Shown: piece after piece, positions 1 to 6,925 of the stretch
Layout: every line of letters starts with the position of its first letter
Position numbering within the stretch: the first letter of the stretch is position 1
NCBI GenBank assembly: GCA_000402775.1
Contig: AQSC01000031.1
Coordinates: 1-18,571, forward strand
Length of the DNA stretch: 18,571 nucleotides
Source of the DNA: Euryarchaeota archaeon SCGC AAA252-I15
GTDB taxonomy: Archaea > Altiarchaeota > Altiarchaeia > IMC4 > SCGC-AAA252-I15
Direction: 5' to 3'
The notes under the pieces: generated by a model
Databases searched by the model: none
Told to the model about the DNA's origin: nothing
What the model saw: the letters and a program-made list of their open reading frames with translations, nothing else
Translations under genes and position numbers: made by a program

Positions 1-19
1 TCGAATAAAATAAAAAAAA

Positions 20-685
20 ATGGTCTCTTTTAAGGAATCAATGAGTAAGGGCGAGGACGGTAGAGTGGACTCTAAAGTACGAGTTCCCATCCACCGCGTA
101 TACAGGTTGGAGGATGAGCTTTTACCTTATGTTCCCAACGAGTTGAGCGAGCCCGTGAAGAATATCATGGGTTTGAGGGATGAGATGACTGGTGAAATCC
201 AGTGGGAGGCTGCTGTCGAGAGATTTGTGGAGCCTGAGACTCGGGATCTGAAATTTCTCGAAGTGATTCAGGAGGATCCAGGAAATTATCTTGGCGGCTA
301 CATACTTGATGAAGAATTAATGCTTGTAGACGATGACCCGCAAGTGAAATATCATGTGAGGAAGGGTTTTGGAGGGTGTGATCCGCCTTCTGCTGAAGGC
401 GCCAACTACATCGAAGTTTATGGAGGGCAGGGTGTGAGTTTGGGTGTCCGACATAATGCTGATCGTGAAGTCGACGCAGTATATATCGCAAAGCCGACGG
501 AACAAGGATACGAAAGGTATTCCCTCTACAAACTGGAATCCCTTAAGGGACTGCGGATGAACATTCTTTTTTCAGAGCGGATAAACTACGTCGACCAGGT
601 ATTAAGAGACTATGACGGCCCCGAAGGAATTGCAAACATAAACCAGCTGAGGCTCATGTTCGAAGACCAGGTTAGAGTCAACTAG
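20..685 (+). CDS. Hypothetical acidic protein
   Basis: An open frame of 221 codons that I do not recognise. The protein is rich in Asp and Glu, has no membrane segment or signal peptide, and shows no catalytic motif I can name. The middle (about residues 115-155) is Gly-rich (GGQGVSLG) and looks like a compact beta-rich domain; the C-terminus looks helical. The first ATG sits 19 nt from the window edge after an A-run. A second in-frame ATG at 41 (MSKGEDG) is a possible alternative start, and no clear Shine-Dalgarno decides between them. It ends 18 bp before the TATA-like box of the endA region, so it is probably a separate transcription unit. It is likely real because the frame is long and no competing frame is convincing. 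Its function is unknown. Confidence 0.7.
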   Translation: MVSFKESMSKGEDGRVDSKVRVPIHRVYRLEDELLPYVPNELSEPVKNIMGLRDEMTGEIQWEAAVERFVEPETRDLKFLEVIQEDPGNYLGGYILDEELMLVDDDPQVKYHVRKGFGGCDPPSAEGANYIEVYGGQGVSLGVRHNADREVDAVYIAKPTEQGYERYSLYKLESLKGLRMNILFSERINYVDQVLRDYDGPEGIANINQLRLMFEDQVRVN

Positions 686-703
686 ATTCTCGAGACAACA
701 GAC

Positions 704-710
704 TTAAATA
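704..710 (+). promoter_or_regulatory. TATA-like box before the endA region
   Basis: The sequence TTAAATA lies about 31 nt before the ATG at 738, the normal spacing for an archaeal promoter giving a leaderless or nearly leaderless mRNA. It therefore points at the duplicated, truncated endA start at 738 rather than the full-length start at 897. No comparable box lies at the right distance before 897. Confidence 0.5.
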
Positions 711-737
711 ATCTTGTAGTCCCAATGAATACTTGAT

Positions 738-822
738 ATGGGCGTTGGAATACTATCCGGGACGAAAGTCATAATCGGAGACTCCGAGACCAAGAGCCTT
801 CTTAAAGAGCGCGGTTTCGGAG
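738..822 (+). repeat. Direct repeat copy 1 (endA 5' end)
   Basis: This is an 85-bp perfect direct repeat of 897-981. The base before the ATG already differs (t versus a), and identity stops after GGAG, so the repeat is bounded by the start codon on the left. The offset between copies is 159 bp, a multiple of three. Confidence 0.95.
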
Positions 823-884
823 GTCGGAGTTTGCCGACGACAAAGGGGCCATCTTCGGCCTTCAGCCTCAATGACCCTGAACAA
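823..884 (+). other. Structured element A (insert between endA copies)
   Basis: Folds by eye as a hairpin GTCGG/CCGAC (823-827/834-838, loop AGTTTG), a linker GACAAA, and a second stem GGCCAT/ATGACC (847-852/871-876) with one C.A mismatch, capped by a small hairpin GGC/GCC (857-859/865-867), then GAACAA. The same architecture, with conserved ends and a different middle hairpin, occurs at 8623-8693 before tRNA-Trp. Its function is unknown; it may be a structured RNA or a small mobile or repeat unit. Confidence 0.55.
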
Positions 885-896
885 GAGAGGATATAA

Positions 897-981
897 ATGG
901 GCGTTGGAATACTATCCGGGACGAAAGTCATAATCGGAGACTCCGAGACCAAGAGCCTTCTTAAAGAGCGCGGTTTCGGAG
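897..981 (+). repeat. Direct repeat copy 2 (endA 5' end)
   Basis: An 85-bp perfect match to 738-822; this copy continues into the intact endA gene. Confidence 0.95.
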
Positions 982-1409
982 AGCTTGAAGGCAAGCGTCT
1001 TGTAATCTCCCTTATCGAGGCGGTCTTTCTCGTGGATACTGAGAAGATTTCGGTTATGAAGGGGGACAAGGAGCTCTCCTTCGAAGACCTTTTGAAGATA
1101 GGTTCGAAGGCGGAGAAGGAATTCTACAACAAGTATATAGTATTCAAAGACATGCGAGGGCGCGGATTACTAGTCCGCACGGGCCTGAAATTCGGAACAG
1201 ACTTTCGAATCTACGAGCGCGGTCAATCCATCGGCCGCGGCCACTCGACCAAGCTAGTCCACGTCGTAGCTGAAGAATACAACTGCAGCTTCCCGGAAAT
1301 GGCGCGGGCACTACGCCTTGCGAAAAACGTCAATAAAGACATGATCTACGCCATAGTCGACGAAGAAAGCGACGTAACATACTACATCGTCGACCGCGTC
1401 AAACTCTAG
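897..1409 (+). CDS. endA: tRNA-splicing endonuclease
   Basis: The gene encodes the archaeal tRNA-intron endonuclease, which cuts bulge-helix-bulge junctions in pre-tRNA and leaves 2',3'-cyclic phosphate and 5'-OH ends. The protein is 170 residues, the length of the homotetrameric class. The catalytic triad known for the family is visible: Tyr106 in FRIYERG, His116 in RGHSTKLVHV and Lys147 in NVNKDMIYAIV. The N-terminal domain covers roughly residues 1-75 and the nuclease domain 76-170. The start at 897 is chosen because the N-terminus (MGVGILSG) fits the family and the identical upstream ATG at 738 leads into a stop. It follows the upstream ORF as TAAATG and is 6 bp before the next gene, so it probably heads a four-gene operon. 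A substrate, the intron-containing tRNA-Trp, is in this window at 8718. Confidence 0.95.
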   Translation: MGVGILSGTKVIIGDSETKSLLKERGFGELEGKRLVISLIEAVFLVDTEKISVMKGDKELSFEDLLKIGSKAEKEFYNKYIVFKDMRGRGLLVRTGLKFGTDFRIYERGQSIGRGHSTKLVHVVAEEYNCSFPEMARALRLAKNVNKDMIYAIVDEESDVTYYIVDRVKL

Positions 1410-1415
1410 AAAAAA

Positions 1416-1940
1416 ATGGCGACGAAAGTAAGCCATCAGCCACCTGAAGAAGAACTTGTGAATGGCGTCCCCAGGGAAAAATACGAGTGGCTGACGGGGG
1501 TCGGGGAGGTCGTCCAACAGTATGTTAGCTCCCACAAGGTTGAGATTGATAGTCCGATGGCTGGCATGTGCCAGGGTCATGCCTTCTGTGGTCAAGCGTT
1601 TTTAAGGGAATTGGGGGTTGGCTCGTCTGTTTGGATGAATATAAGAAGCGACGGAGTTCCAGACCACTTTGTTCCCGTAGTGGACGAAGGCCAGGCCATT
1701 TTAGATGCGTATACCGCAGGTAGGATGGACACTTGGCCTATGGGAGATATCATCGTATGCACCCCAGATTCTGAAATAGGAAAAGGCAAATACCATCTAA
1801 AAAAGCTTTCAGAAGACTTTCCAGACGAGAGAGGCCGGCCGAGCACATACCAACAGTTAATCGATGAAATCGAAAGAGTGGTGAGGCAAGACCCGCCCGA
1901 CCTCGAAGAGCTAAGGCAGACAAACCCATATAAAACATGA
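1416..1940 (+). CDS. Putative transglutaminase/papain-like Cys-His-Asp protein 1
   Basis: A 174-residue cytoplasmic protein, paralogous to the next gene. Shared features are an N-terminal motif NGVPREKYEWL, a Cys at the start of a helix (Cys52 in GMCQGHAF), a strand-borne His (His84 in PDHFVPVV) and an Asp a short distance on (Asp97 in ILDAYT). This Cys, then His, then Asp order and spacing is that of transglutaminase-like members of the papain fold, so a cysteine peptidase or related activity is plausible; the fold assignment is my inference. The C-terminus is charged and helical, ending DPPDLEELRQTNPYK, also shared with the paralogue. It starts 6 bp after endA and is separated from the next ORF by one base, indicating co-transcription. 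No export signal is seen. Confidence 0.7.
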   Translation: MATKVSHQPPEEELVNGVPREKYEWLTGVGEVVQQYVSSHKVEIDSPMAGMCQGHAFCGQAFLRELGVGSSVWMNIRSDGVPDHFVPVVDEGQAILDAYTAGRMDTWPMGDIIVCTPDSEIGKGKYHLKKLSEDFPDERGRPSTYQQLIDEIERVVRQDPPDLEELRQTNPYKT

Positions 1941-1941
1941 A

Positions 1942-2463
1942 ATGACGACGAAAGGTAATCTCCCGCACCCGGAAGAAGAACCTGTAAACGGTGTCCCCCG
2001 GGAAAAATATGAGTGGCTAGTCAATGTAGGAAGGTTAGCTAGAGAATTCAATAAAGAACACGAAATTGGAATGGGAACCTGTCAAGCTCACAACTTCACC
2101 TTAGAGGCAATGCTTCAAAAACTTGGGGTTGATTGTAGAGTAGTTGTTATGGACGACCCGTATTCCCTTAGGCATTTCTTTGTTGTAATCCAGGGTGATG
2201 CTGCCGATGATGAGATAAGCGCTGACGCCTACCCGGAGGGGGGAACCTACACGAAATTGATGGGCAATGAAGTTAATGTATTCAAAACTAAACTACCTGA
2301 AAACATACAGTATTATGGGGCGAGGGAATTGTCTGAGGAAAACGACCATCTAGCCGAGCGTCGGAGTGAATACTCAACAATTATAAAGCAAGTCGAGCAG
2401 GGTTTGGATGAGCACCCCCCAGACCTTGTAGAACTTGAGAAAAATAATCCGTTCAGAAAATGA
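1942..2463 (+). CDS. Putative transglutaminase/papain-like Cys-His-Asp protein 2
   Basis: A 173-residue tandem paralogue of the preceding gene. The N-terminus (VNGVPREKYEWL) and C-terminus (DEHPPDLVELEKNNPF) are nearly the same, while the middle has diverged strongly. The candidate catalytic residues are retained: Cys47 in GTCQAHNF, His78 in RHFFVVIQG and Asp95 in SADAYP. Retention of the triad in two otherwise divergent copies argues that it matters. The gene starts one base after the stop of copy 1, and its own stop overlaps the ATG of the next gene (ATGA at 2460-2463), so translation is probably coupled. The substrate is unknown. An alternative is a non-catalytic papain-fold or a small effector-like protein. 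Confidence 0.7.
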   Translation: MTTKGNLPHPEEEPVNGVPREKYEWLVNVGRLAREFNKEHEIGMGTCQAHNFTLEAMLQKLGVDCRVVVMDDPYSLRHFFVVIQGDAADDEISADAYPEGGTYTKLMGNEVNVFKTKLPENIQYYGARELSEENDHLAERRSEYSTIIKQVEQGLDEHPPDLVELEKNNPFRK

Positions 2464-2858
2464 CTACTAAGAAGAAGCGTTTGGCGCGGGTTCAGATGGT
2501 TTCCAGGGAGATTCAAATCGAGAATGAAGCTAACATTCATGGGATTTCGTCGCGAAGGATTGCGTTGTTTGCACACGAACTTCAAGATGAATACGGGATA
2601 AAGACCACAATCACTGATGAAGATTACGGGGAGACTGTTGACGCGACCAATGACGGGGAGATACTCGCACTCGGCATCGAAAACGAAGACTGGGTGACAG
2701 TCACCGTGGCCGGACGCCACCCGAAAAGGAAACTCGAAACCCTCACCCACATTTGGGATGATATCCTCAAAGACAGTATGGTGCTTGAAGGGGGAAAAGA
2801 TTTAACCGAGTATTCGAAACAAGTAAAACAATTATTCACTCCAATGAGGGGAAAATAG
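2460..2858 (+). CDS. Hypothetical small protein (132 aa)
   Basis: I do not recognise this protein. It has a basic N-terminus (MTTKKKRLARV), a predicted alpha/beta middle (residues 35-80) and a helical C-terminus ending LTEYSKQVKQLFTP. It overlaps the preceding gene by 4 bp and is probably the last gene of the endA operon. A decayed copy of its last 20 or so codons lies at 4512-4586, beyond the next gene, so the family once had at least two copies here. No catalytic residues are evident; a partner or regulator role for the Cys-His-Asp pair is possible from context only. Confidence 0.65.
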   Translation: MTTKKKRLARVQMVSREIQIENEANIHGISSRRIALFAHELQDEYGIKTTITDEDYGETVDATNDGEILALGIENEDWVTVTVAGRHPKRKLETLTHIWDDILKDSMVLEGGKDLTEYSKQVKQLFTPMRGK

Positions 2859-2991
2859 AATGGAGAAAAAAATTCCGCCAAATAAAACTTACCTTTGAAG
2901 GATACCTTGAATTAAGTCCGAACGAAAAGATGCTGAGGCGACCCGCGAACACCTTGACGATGCAACCAAGATCATAGGACGTCTTCATTAA
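2858..2991 (+). pseudogene. Possible frameshifted gene remnant
   Basis: Directly after the preceding stop, one frame reads FRQIKLTFEGYLELSPNEK (2873-2929) and a second frame, picked up near 2929, reads DAEATREHLDDATKIIGRLH to a TAA at 2989-2991. Joined, they look like the C-terminal part of one protein broken by a frameshift. It overlaps the 3' end of the minus-strand receiver gene by about 20 bp. No start or homologue is recognised, so this is tentative. Confidence 0.35.
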
Positions 2992-4444
2992 CCTGATCGA
3001 CAAATCCTTCGAGTGAGAGGTGGTCTTTATCCCAGCCGTGCCTTACAGTCTTGTCTGCGAGGAAGGTGTTGAGTCGTTGAGCTAGTTCATCCATGTATCT
3101 GCGGTAATTGCTTGTCATGCTGTAGTAGACTATCATCTCCGGGTACTTCTCTTTTAAATGTCTGATAAGCTCGAGGCCGTCCATACTCCCGTCAAGCTCG
3201 ATGTCGGTGACCAGGATGTCCGGGGGCTTGCCTTCATGCTCTACGTTAAATTTTATGACTTGTTGCGCTCTTTCCGCAGCCCGGATTATCCCCGTCTCTT
3301 CTTCTCGTTTAAGGTGTTCAATATTGGCTTCTGTCATCCCTACGTTCTTCGGTTGCGGACCGTATAAGACGGGGTCCGGGCATTCGGGGTGCGGCGAATA
3401 CATGACCCAGTTTTCCACCTCTTCCCTTCCCGCGAAGATGCCCATGTGGGCTGGATTATCCTCACAGATGAGAACGCTTAATTCCCTATTGAGGCTTAAT
3501 GTCCTTCCTGATTGCTTGCGTTTCATGACGGCGATGGTCGACTGGTATATTCCGTTAAGCGTTGCAGATTGACCGAATGCGTGGCCTGGCTCGGTCTTAA
3601 ATAAAGGATGCCCCTGATGCTCATATTCCTCGTCGATTAACGCACCGTAAGCATTACGGTAATCGACTGTAAGTTTCATCATCCTATCCAATACTTCAGA
3701 GGCTAATGCAGGAGAGAGTTTAAAGGATTCGTCCAAGGCACGGTGGTCCACGACCAAGAAAGCCGAGCTGGGCGCTGCATCAACATATTGACTCAAACCA
3801 GAAAGATACCTCTCCTCCCATTGGCGGATGGCATCATTACTTGAAGAAGCTAAATCAGATAGATTCCCCCCAGATTCGATGGCCGCCCTCACCTGAGTTA
3901 CGAGGCCTGCCATATCAACGAAGACATTATCTTCAGCATGATGCTCAAGGATGTGGTCGAGAACGCCCTGACTGTCTATGAACTTGGACCACGCCGAAGA
4001 CTTGATAATCCTTAGAAGAAGCTCCTTGATCTGATTTCCCGGATCCTCCTCCACCTGGATGTCGCGATCAAGCCTGCCAGCCACCCAAGTATTTATGATA
4101 GGGCGTCGCAGCAAGTCCCCAAGATTCGTAGTAGTCAAGAACAGCAAGTCATCTTTGCCCAAATCGATGTCTGACAAATCCCGGTCGCGTAAAAACCCGT
4201 ATATTGCCGTGAAGGACTCGGCGGAAGGTTCAAGTGCGTTTAACCCCCCATTAAGTGCACGCTGGGAAAGATCATGTAAAAGAGGCTGGATGCGCTCGCC
4301 AAGCGCCGTCTCCCCCCTCAAAACCCGACCAACGCTTTCAGCGAAAGGATGCTTCTCCTCGATAAAGGGGCGGAGACCTGAAAAACCATCTGGAACCTCA
4401 AGCGGAAAAGAGCCTTCATCCGTATTATGCTGTTTAATAACCAT
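2972..4444 (-). CDS. Receiver-domain protein with unknown N-terminal region
   Basis: A 490-residue protein. The last third is a response-regulator receiver (REC) domain: beta1 and acidic pair in LSVLICEDNP (Glu328, Asp329), phosphoacceptor Asp414 in PDILVTDIELDG, Thr444/Ser445 in YSMTSN, and a Lys at 465 in LADKT. About 60-70 residues are inserted between the acidic pair and the rest of the domain (about 332-400), much longer than in typical REC domains. Residues 1-310 are mainly helical and match nothing I know. There are no histidine-kinase or DNA-binding motifs that I can see. It is probably phosphorylated by a histidine kinase encoded elsewhere. It stands alone on the minus strand between plus-strand genes and is flanked by gene remnants, suggesting insertion. 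The REC call is firm; the output function is unknown. Confidence 0.8.
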   Translation of the reverse strand: MVIKQHNTDEGSFPLEVPDGFSGLRPFIEEKHPFAESVGRVLRGETALGERIQPLLHDLSQRALNGGLNALEPSAESFTAIYGFLRDRDLSDIDLGKDDLLFLTTTNLGDLLRRPIINTWVAGRLDRDIQVEEDPGNQIKELLLRIIKSSAWSKFIDSQGVLDHILEHHAEDNVFVDMAGLVTQVRAAIESGGNLSDLASSSNDAIRQWEERYLSGLSQYVDAAPSSAFLVVDHRALDESFKLSPALASEVLDRMMKLTVDYRNAYGALIDEEYEHQGHPLFKTEPGHAFGQSATLNGIYQSTIAVMKRKQSGRTLSLNRELSVLICEDNPAHMGIFAGREEVENWVMYSPHPECPDPVLYGPQPKNVGMTEANIEHLKREEETGIIRAAERAQQVIKFNVEHEGKPPDILVTDIELDGSMDGLELIRHLKEKYPEMIVYYSMTSNYRRYMDELAQRLNTFLADKTVRHGWDKDHLSLEGFVDQVNEDVL

Positions 4445-4511
4445 GAAGCAAGAACCTCAAACAACAAGTATTAGGGAATTATTAGAGAAAAACAAGACTT
4501 GATTTTTTTAG

Positions 4512-4586
4512 GGAGAAAATTTAACTAAATACACCCAAAAAGTAGAACAATTATTCAGTCCCGCAAGGGAAAAACAGGATATTTAA
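4512..4586 (+). pseudogene. 3' remnant of a paralogue of the 2460-2858 gene
   Basis: The frame reads GENLTKYTQKVEQLFSPARE and then stops at 4584-4586. It aligns with the C-terminus of the gene at 2460-2858 (KDLTEYSKQVKQLFTPMRGK), and the DNA is visibly similar too (acaattattca core). A stop immediately upstream (4509-4511) and no start show that it is a fragment. It lies on the far side of the receiver gene, so the two copies flank that gene in direct orientation. Confidence 0.7.
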
Positions 4587-4589
4587 TTA
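4580..4589 (+). promoter_or_regulatory. TATA-like box of the PfkB-family gene
   Basis: TATTTAATTA lies about 21-30 nt before the ATG at 4610, typical archaeal promoter spacing for a leaderless message. It overlaps the stop of the upstream gene remnant. Confidence 0.5.
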
Positions 4590-4609
4590 ACACTTACCAT
4601 GATGAAACA

Positions 4610-5518
4610 ATGAATCTCGTCGCTCTCGGCACCATCGCCTTGGACTCAGTCGAAACGCCGTTCGGAAAACGCGAAAACATTCTCGGCGGCTCGACAGTCT
4701 ACTTTTCGCTCGCAGCCAGATTTTTCAGCGAGTGCGGGATAATCGGGGTGGTGGGAAAAGACTTCCCGCCAACGCATTTGGAATTTCTAAAGGGGAAGGG
4801 AGTCGATACTGCCGGTGTGGAGGTCGCAGACGGGAAAACCTTCAGGTGGTCTGGTGAATACGAGTACGACATGAACGTCGCCCACACCAAAAAGACCGAG
4901 TTGAATGTTCTCGCGGACTTCAAACCCAAAATCCCGAAAGAGTACGAGGATTGCACTTACCTTTTCCTCGCAAACACGGACCCCGACCTGCAGCTCGAAG
5001 TCATAAAAAAAGTCAAGCCAGAGTACGCGATATGCGACACTATGAACTATTGGATCGAGTCCAAGCGCGACAAGGTCGCGAAAGTGTTCGAGGCGTGCGA
5101 CATGATAATCATAAACGAGGGTGAAGCCCGCCAGTTCTGCGAAACACCCAACCTCGTGAAGGCGGGACGCAACCTCCTAAACACACACACCGACCGAGTC
5201 GTCATAAAAAAAGGCGAGCACGGCGTAATCTACTTCAGCAAGAACACGTATTTTACGGGCCCCGCCTACCCCACGGAAAACGTGGTAGACCCGACCGGCG
5301 CGGGAGACAGCTTCGCAGGCGCAACCGTCGGCCACCTCGCCAAACACCGCGACTTCAACGACAAGCAAATCAAAAAAAGCCTGATCATGGGCTCGCTGAT
5401 TGCAAGCTTCATGGTAAGCGACTTCACGGTAGACGGAATCAAAAAAGTCACCCAACAAGACATAGAAGAACGCTACCAGGAATTCCGGGAAATAGTCGCC
5501 TTCGACCACATGTTCTAA
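4610..5518 (+). CDS. PfkB/ribokinase-family sugar kinase
   Basis: A 302-residue cytoplasmic kinase that transfers phosphate from ATP (or ADP) to a sugar, nucleoside or related alcohol. Family hallmarks seen are the N-terminal Gly-Gly-Ser in NILGGSTVYFS (residues 26-28), an NEGEA motif (Asn169 and Glu172) of the phosphate/metal site, and the C-terminal signature DPTGAGDSFAGA with the catalytic base Asp233 preceded by the anion-hole Gly-Ala-Gly. Length and domain order are complete. The start at 4610 fits both the N-terminal strand (MNLVALGTIALD) and the TATA spacing. The substrate cannot be deduced: neighbours are unrelated, and the lid region (about 75-100) shows no diagnostic pattern I can name. 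It appears monocistronic, with 49 bp to the next gene. Confidence 0.93.
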   Translation: MNLVALGTIALDSVETPFGKRENILGGSTVYFSLAARFFSECGIIGVVGKDFPPTHLEFLKGKGVDTAGVEVADGKTFRWSGEYEYDMNVAHTKKTELNVLADFKPKIPKEYEDCTYLFLANTDPDLQLEVIKKVKPEYAICDTMNYWIESKRDKVAKVFEACDMIIINEGEARQFCETPNLVKAGRNLLNTHTDRVVIKKGEHGVIYFSKNTYFTGPAYPTENVVDPTGAGDSFAGATVGHLAKHRDFNDKQIKKSLIMGSLIASFMVSDFTVDGIKKVTQQDIEERYQEFREIVAFDHMF

Positions 5519-5567
5519 AAACCCGTTGATTTATTCAAGAAAATCCCTAAAGTATATTTGAAGGATA

Positions 5568-6245
5568 ATGCCTAGCTGGAGACAGAAACATAAAAAATCC
5601 CCGGAAAGACCACGACGCAATAAGGGGAGTGGGCGGTCTAGACGGGGGGATGATTTAGCCCAACAAGCAAATGAGGCTTATGAAACGGGTGACTTTCAAG
5701 AGGCCGTCCGACTGAACGAGCAGGCTGCGAGGAAGTGCAGGAAAGAGGGGGCCAATGAGAGGGAAGGCCAATGCTACCAGCGTGCTGCAATAGTGTGCGG
5801 CGCACACCTTAAAGACTTTGAAGGGAAGATTCAATTCTGCGTGAAAGCAGCCCAAGCTTTCGCGAAAGCCGGCATGTACGATGTTTCCGGCAAGGAATAC
5901 GAGGTTGCGTCGCGGGTCTGCGCGAGCAATCTCCCGGAGTCGAGAGGATCCATAACTGATTCTGCGCAATACTGGGTTAAGGCGGGTGAAGCCTTCGAGA
6001 AGGCGGAAGACCCAGACCGTGCCGGCAACGCCTTTCGAGCAGCCTCCATGCATTATGAGAGAAGGCTTGATGATCTGCCTCAGGCGGTTGAATACGCAAC
6101 CCGCGCAGGCGAATGCCTCATGAAGGCGGGTTTGGTACAAGACGCGGAATCCTCTTTCGGACGAGCGCAGGCCATAGCGGCGGAACAGTTACAAGACGCA
6201 GAGCTTGCAGCCAGGATAAAGGAGAGGAGAATAGGAGCGTGTTGA
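5568..6245 (+). CDS. TPR/SNAP-like repeat protein, paralogue 1
   Basis: A 225-residue protein with a strongly basic N-terminal tail (residues 1-28) followed by a helical solenoid of TPR/SNAP-like hairpins. Repeated units such as ANEAYETGDFQEAVRLNEQA, YWVKAGEAFEKAEDPDRAG and YATRAGECLMKAGLVQDA carry the Ala/Gly/Tyr pattern of TPRs. The order of units resembles alpha-SNAP-type TPR proteins, which are protein-interaction scaffolds; no enzymatic motif is present. Several Cys residues recur at matching places. Two paralogues follow (6248 and 7849). The stop is 2 bp before the next start, so the first two are almost certainly co-transcribed. The basic tail could bind nucleic acid or a membrane; that is inference. 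Confidence 0.85.
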   Translation: MPSWRQKHKKSPERPRRNKGSGRSRRGDDLAQQANEAYETGDFQEAVRLNEQAARKCRKEGANEREGQCYQRAAIVCGAHLKDFEGKIQFCVKAAQAFAKAGMYDVSGKEYEVASRVCASNLPESRGSITDSAQYWVKAGEAFEKAEDPDRAGNAFRAASMHYERRLDDLPQAVEYATRAGECLMKAGLVQDAESSFGRAQAIAAEQLQDAELAARIKERRIGAC

Positions 6246-6247
6246 GA

Positions 6248-6919
6248 ATGCACAAGAAGAGATACCGTAAAAGCCCGGAGGGGATAAAGCGGAGTTCGCG
6301 AGCGCAGAAGGCCGATCAAAAGAGCAGGGAGGCGGGTAAAGCTTACGTTGACGGGGATTTTGAGGGGTCTGTAGGGTTGAACGATCAAGCCGCAATAATA
6401 TACGTCAAGGGGGGCGAGCACCTTCACGCCGCCCAAAGATTCCATCACGCTTCCGTGACGTGCGGGAAAATGCTGGGCGACGTTGAAAGGCAGTTAACAT
6501 ATGCCGGGAAATCCGCGGATAACTATATGAGAGCGAGAATGCCAAAGGAGGCGGCAGTTGAATACAAGGTCTGCGCAACACTCTCAAAAACGAAACTAGA
6601 GGACCCGAATAAGGCGCTCGCATCGGGCGCGCGATTCAACGTTAAGGCGGGGGAATGCTTCACAGAGTGTGGAGACTATGCAGAAGCTGGAAACTGCTAC
6701 CGAGTCGCCTCCATAGCCTACGGAATGGAACTCAAAGAATATCCGAAAGCTGTCGAGAATGCAACAAGCGCGGGAGAATGCTTCATAAAAGCCCACATGC
6801 CCGAAGACGCTGAAAAATCATTTCAGGCAGCGGAAAAAATCGCAACCCAAATGCTACGCGATCCAGAACTCGTCCGAGAGATAGGGAGACGGAAGATTAA
6901 AGCGCTTACAGGGATGTGA
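6248..6919 (+). CDS. TPR/SNAP-like repeat protein, paralogue 2
   Basis: A 223-residue paralogue of the preceding gene with the same plan: basic N-terminal tail (MHKKRYRKSPEG), then repeats AGKAYVDGDFEGSVGLNDQA, FNVKAGECFTECGDYAEAG and NATSAGECFIKAHMPEDAE. An in-frame ATG at 6113 would extend the protein 45 residues into the upstream gene. I chose 6248 because it follows the upstream stop by 2 bp and because this N-terminus aligns with both paralogues. No catalytic motif is seen; it is probably a protein-interaction scaffold. It converges with the methyltransferase-like gene, whose stop is only about 6 bp away. Confidence 0.85.
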   Translation: MHKKRYRKSPEGIKRSSRAQKADQKSREAGKAYVDGDFEGSVGLNDQAAIIYVKGGEHLHAAQRFHHASVTCGKMLGDVERQLTYAGKSADNYMRARMPKEAAVEYKVCATLSKTKLEDPNKALASGARFNVKAGECFTECGDYAEAGNCYRVASIAYGMELKEYPKAVENATSAGECFIKAHMPEDAEKSFQAAEKIATQMLRDPELVREIGRRKIKALTGM

Positions 6920-6925
6920 AAAAGC

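Larger units (their letters stand above)
738..896 (+). pseudogene. Truncated duplicate of endA start (52-codon ORF)
   Basis: Positions 738-822 are identical, 85 of 85, to the first 85 bp of endA at 897-981, beginning exactly at the ATG. After base 822 the sequence switches to an unrelated structured insert, and the frame continues for 24 more codons to a TAA at 894-896, immediately followed by the ATG of full-length endA (TAAATG). The encoded peptide is 52 residues: 28 match EndA (MGVGILSG to GFGG) and the rest is insert-encoded. It lacks the catalytic domain, so it is either a fossil of a recent duplication or a translated upstream ORF. The likely promoter lies before this copy, and a GAGG at 887-890 could serve as a ribosome site for the second ATG. 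Confidence 0.75.

Noticed and set aside
823..896. Bulge-helix-bulge in element A allowing EndA to cut its own mRNA
   Set aside because: The loops I can draw are an ordinary internal loop and hairpins; the 3-nt bulge, 4-bp helix, 3-nt bulge pattern was not found.
6113..6247. Longer start for the second TPR/SNAP-like gene (ATG at 6113)
   Set aside because: The extension lies wholly inside the first paralogue's coding region and has no counterpart in the other two family members; 6248 matches their N-termini.
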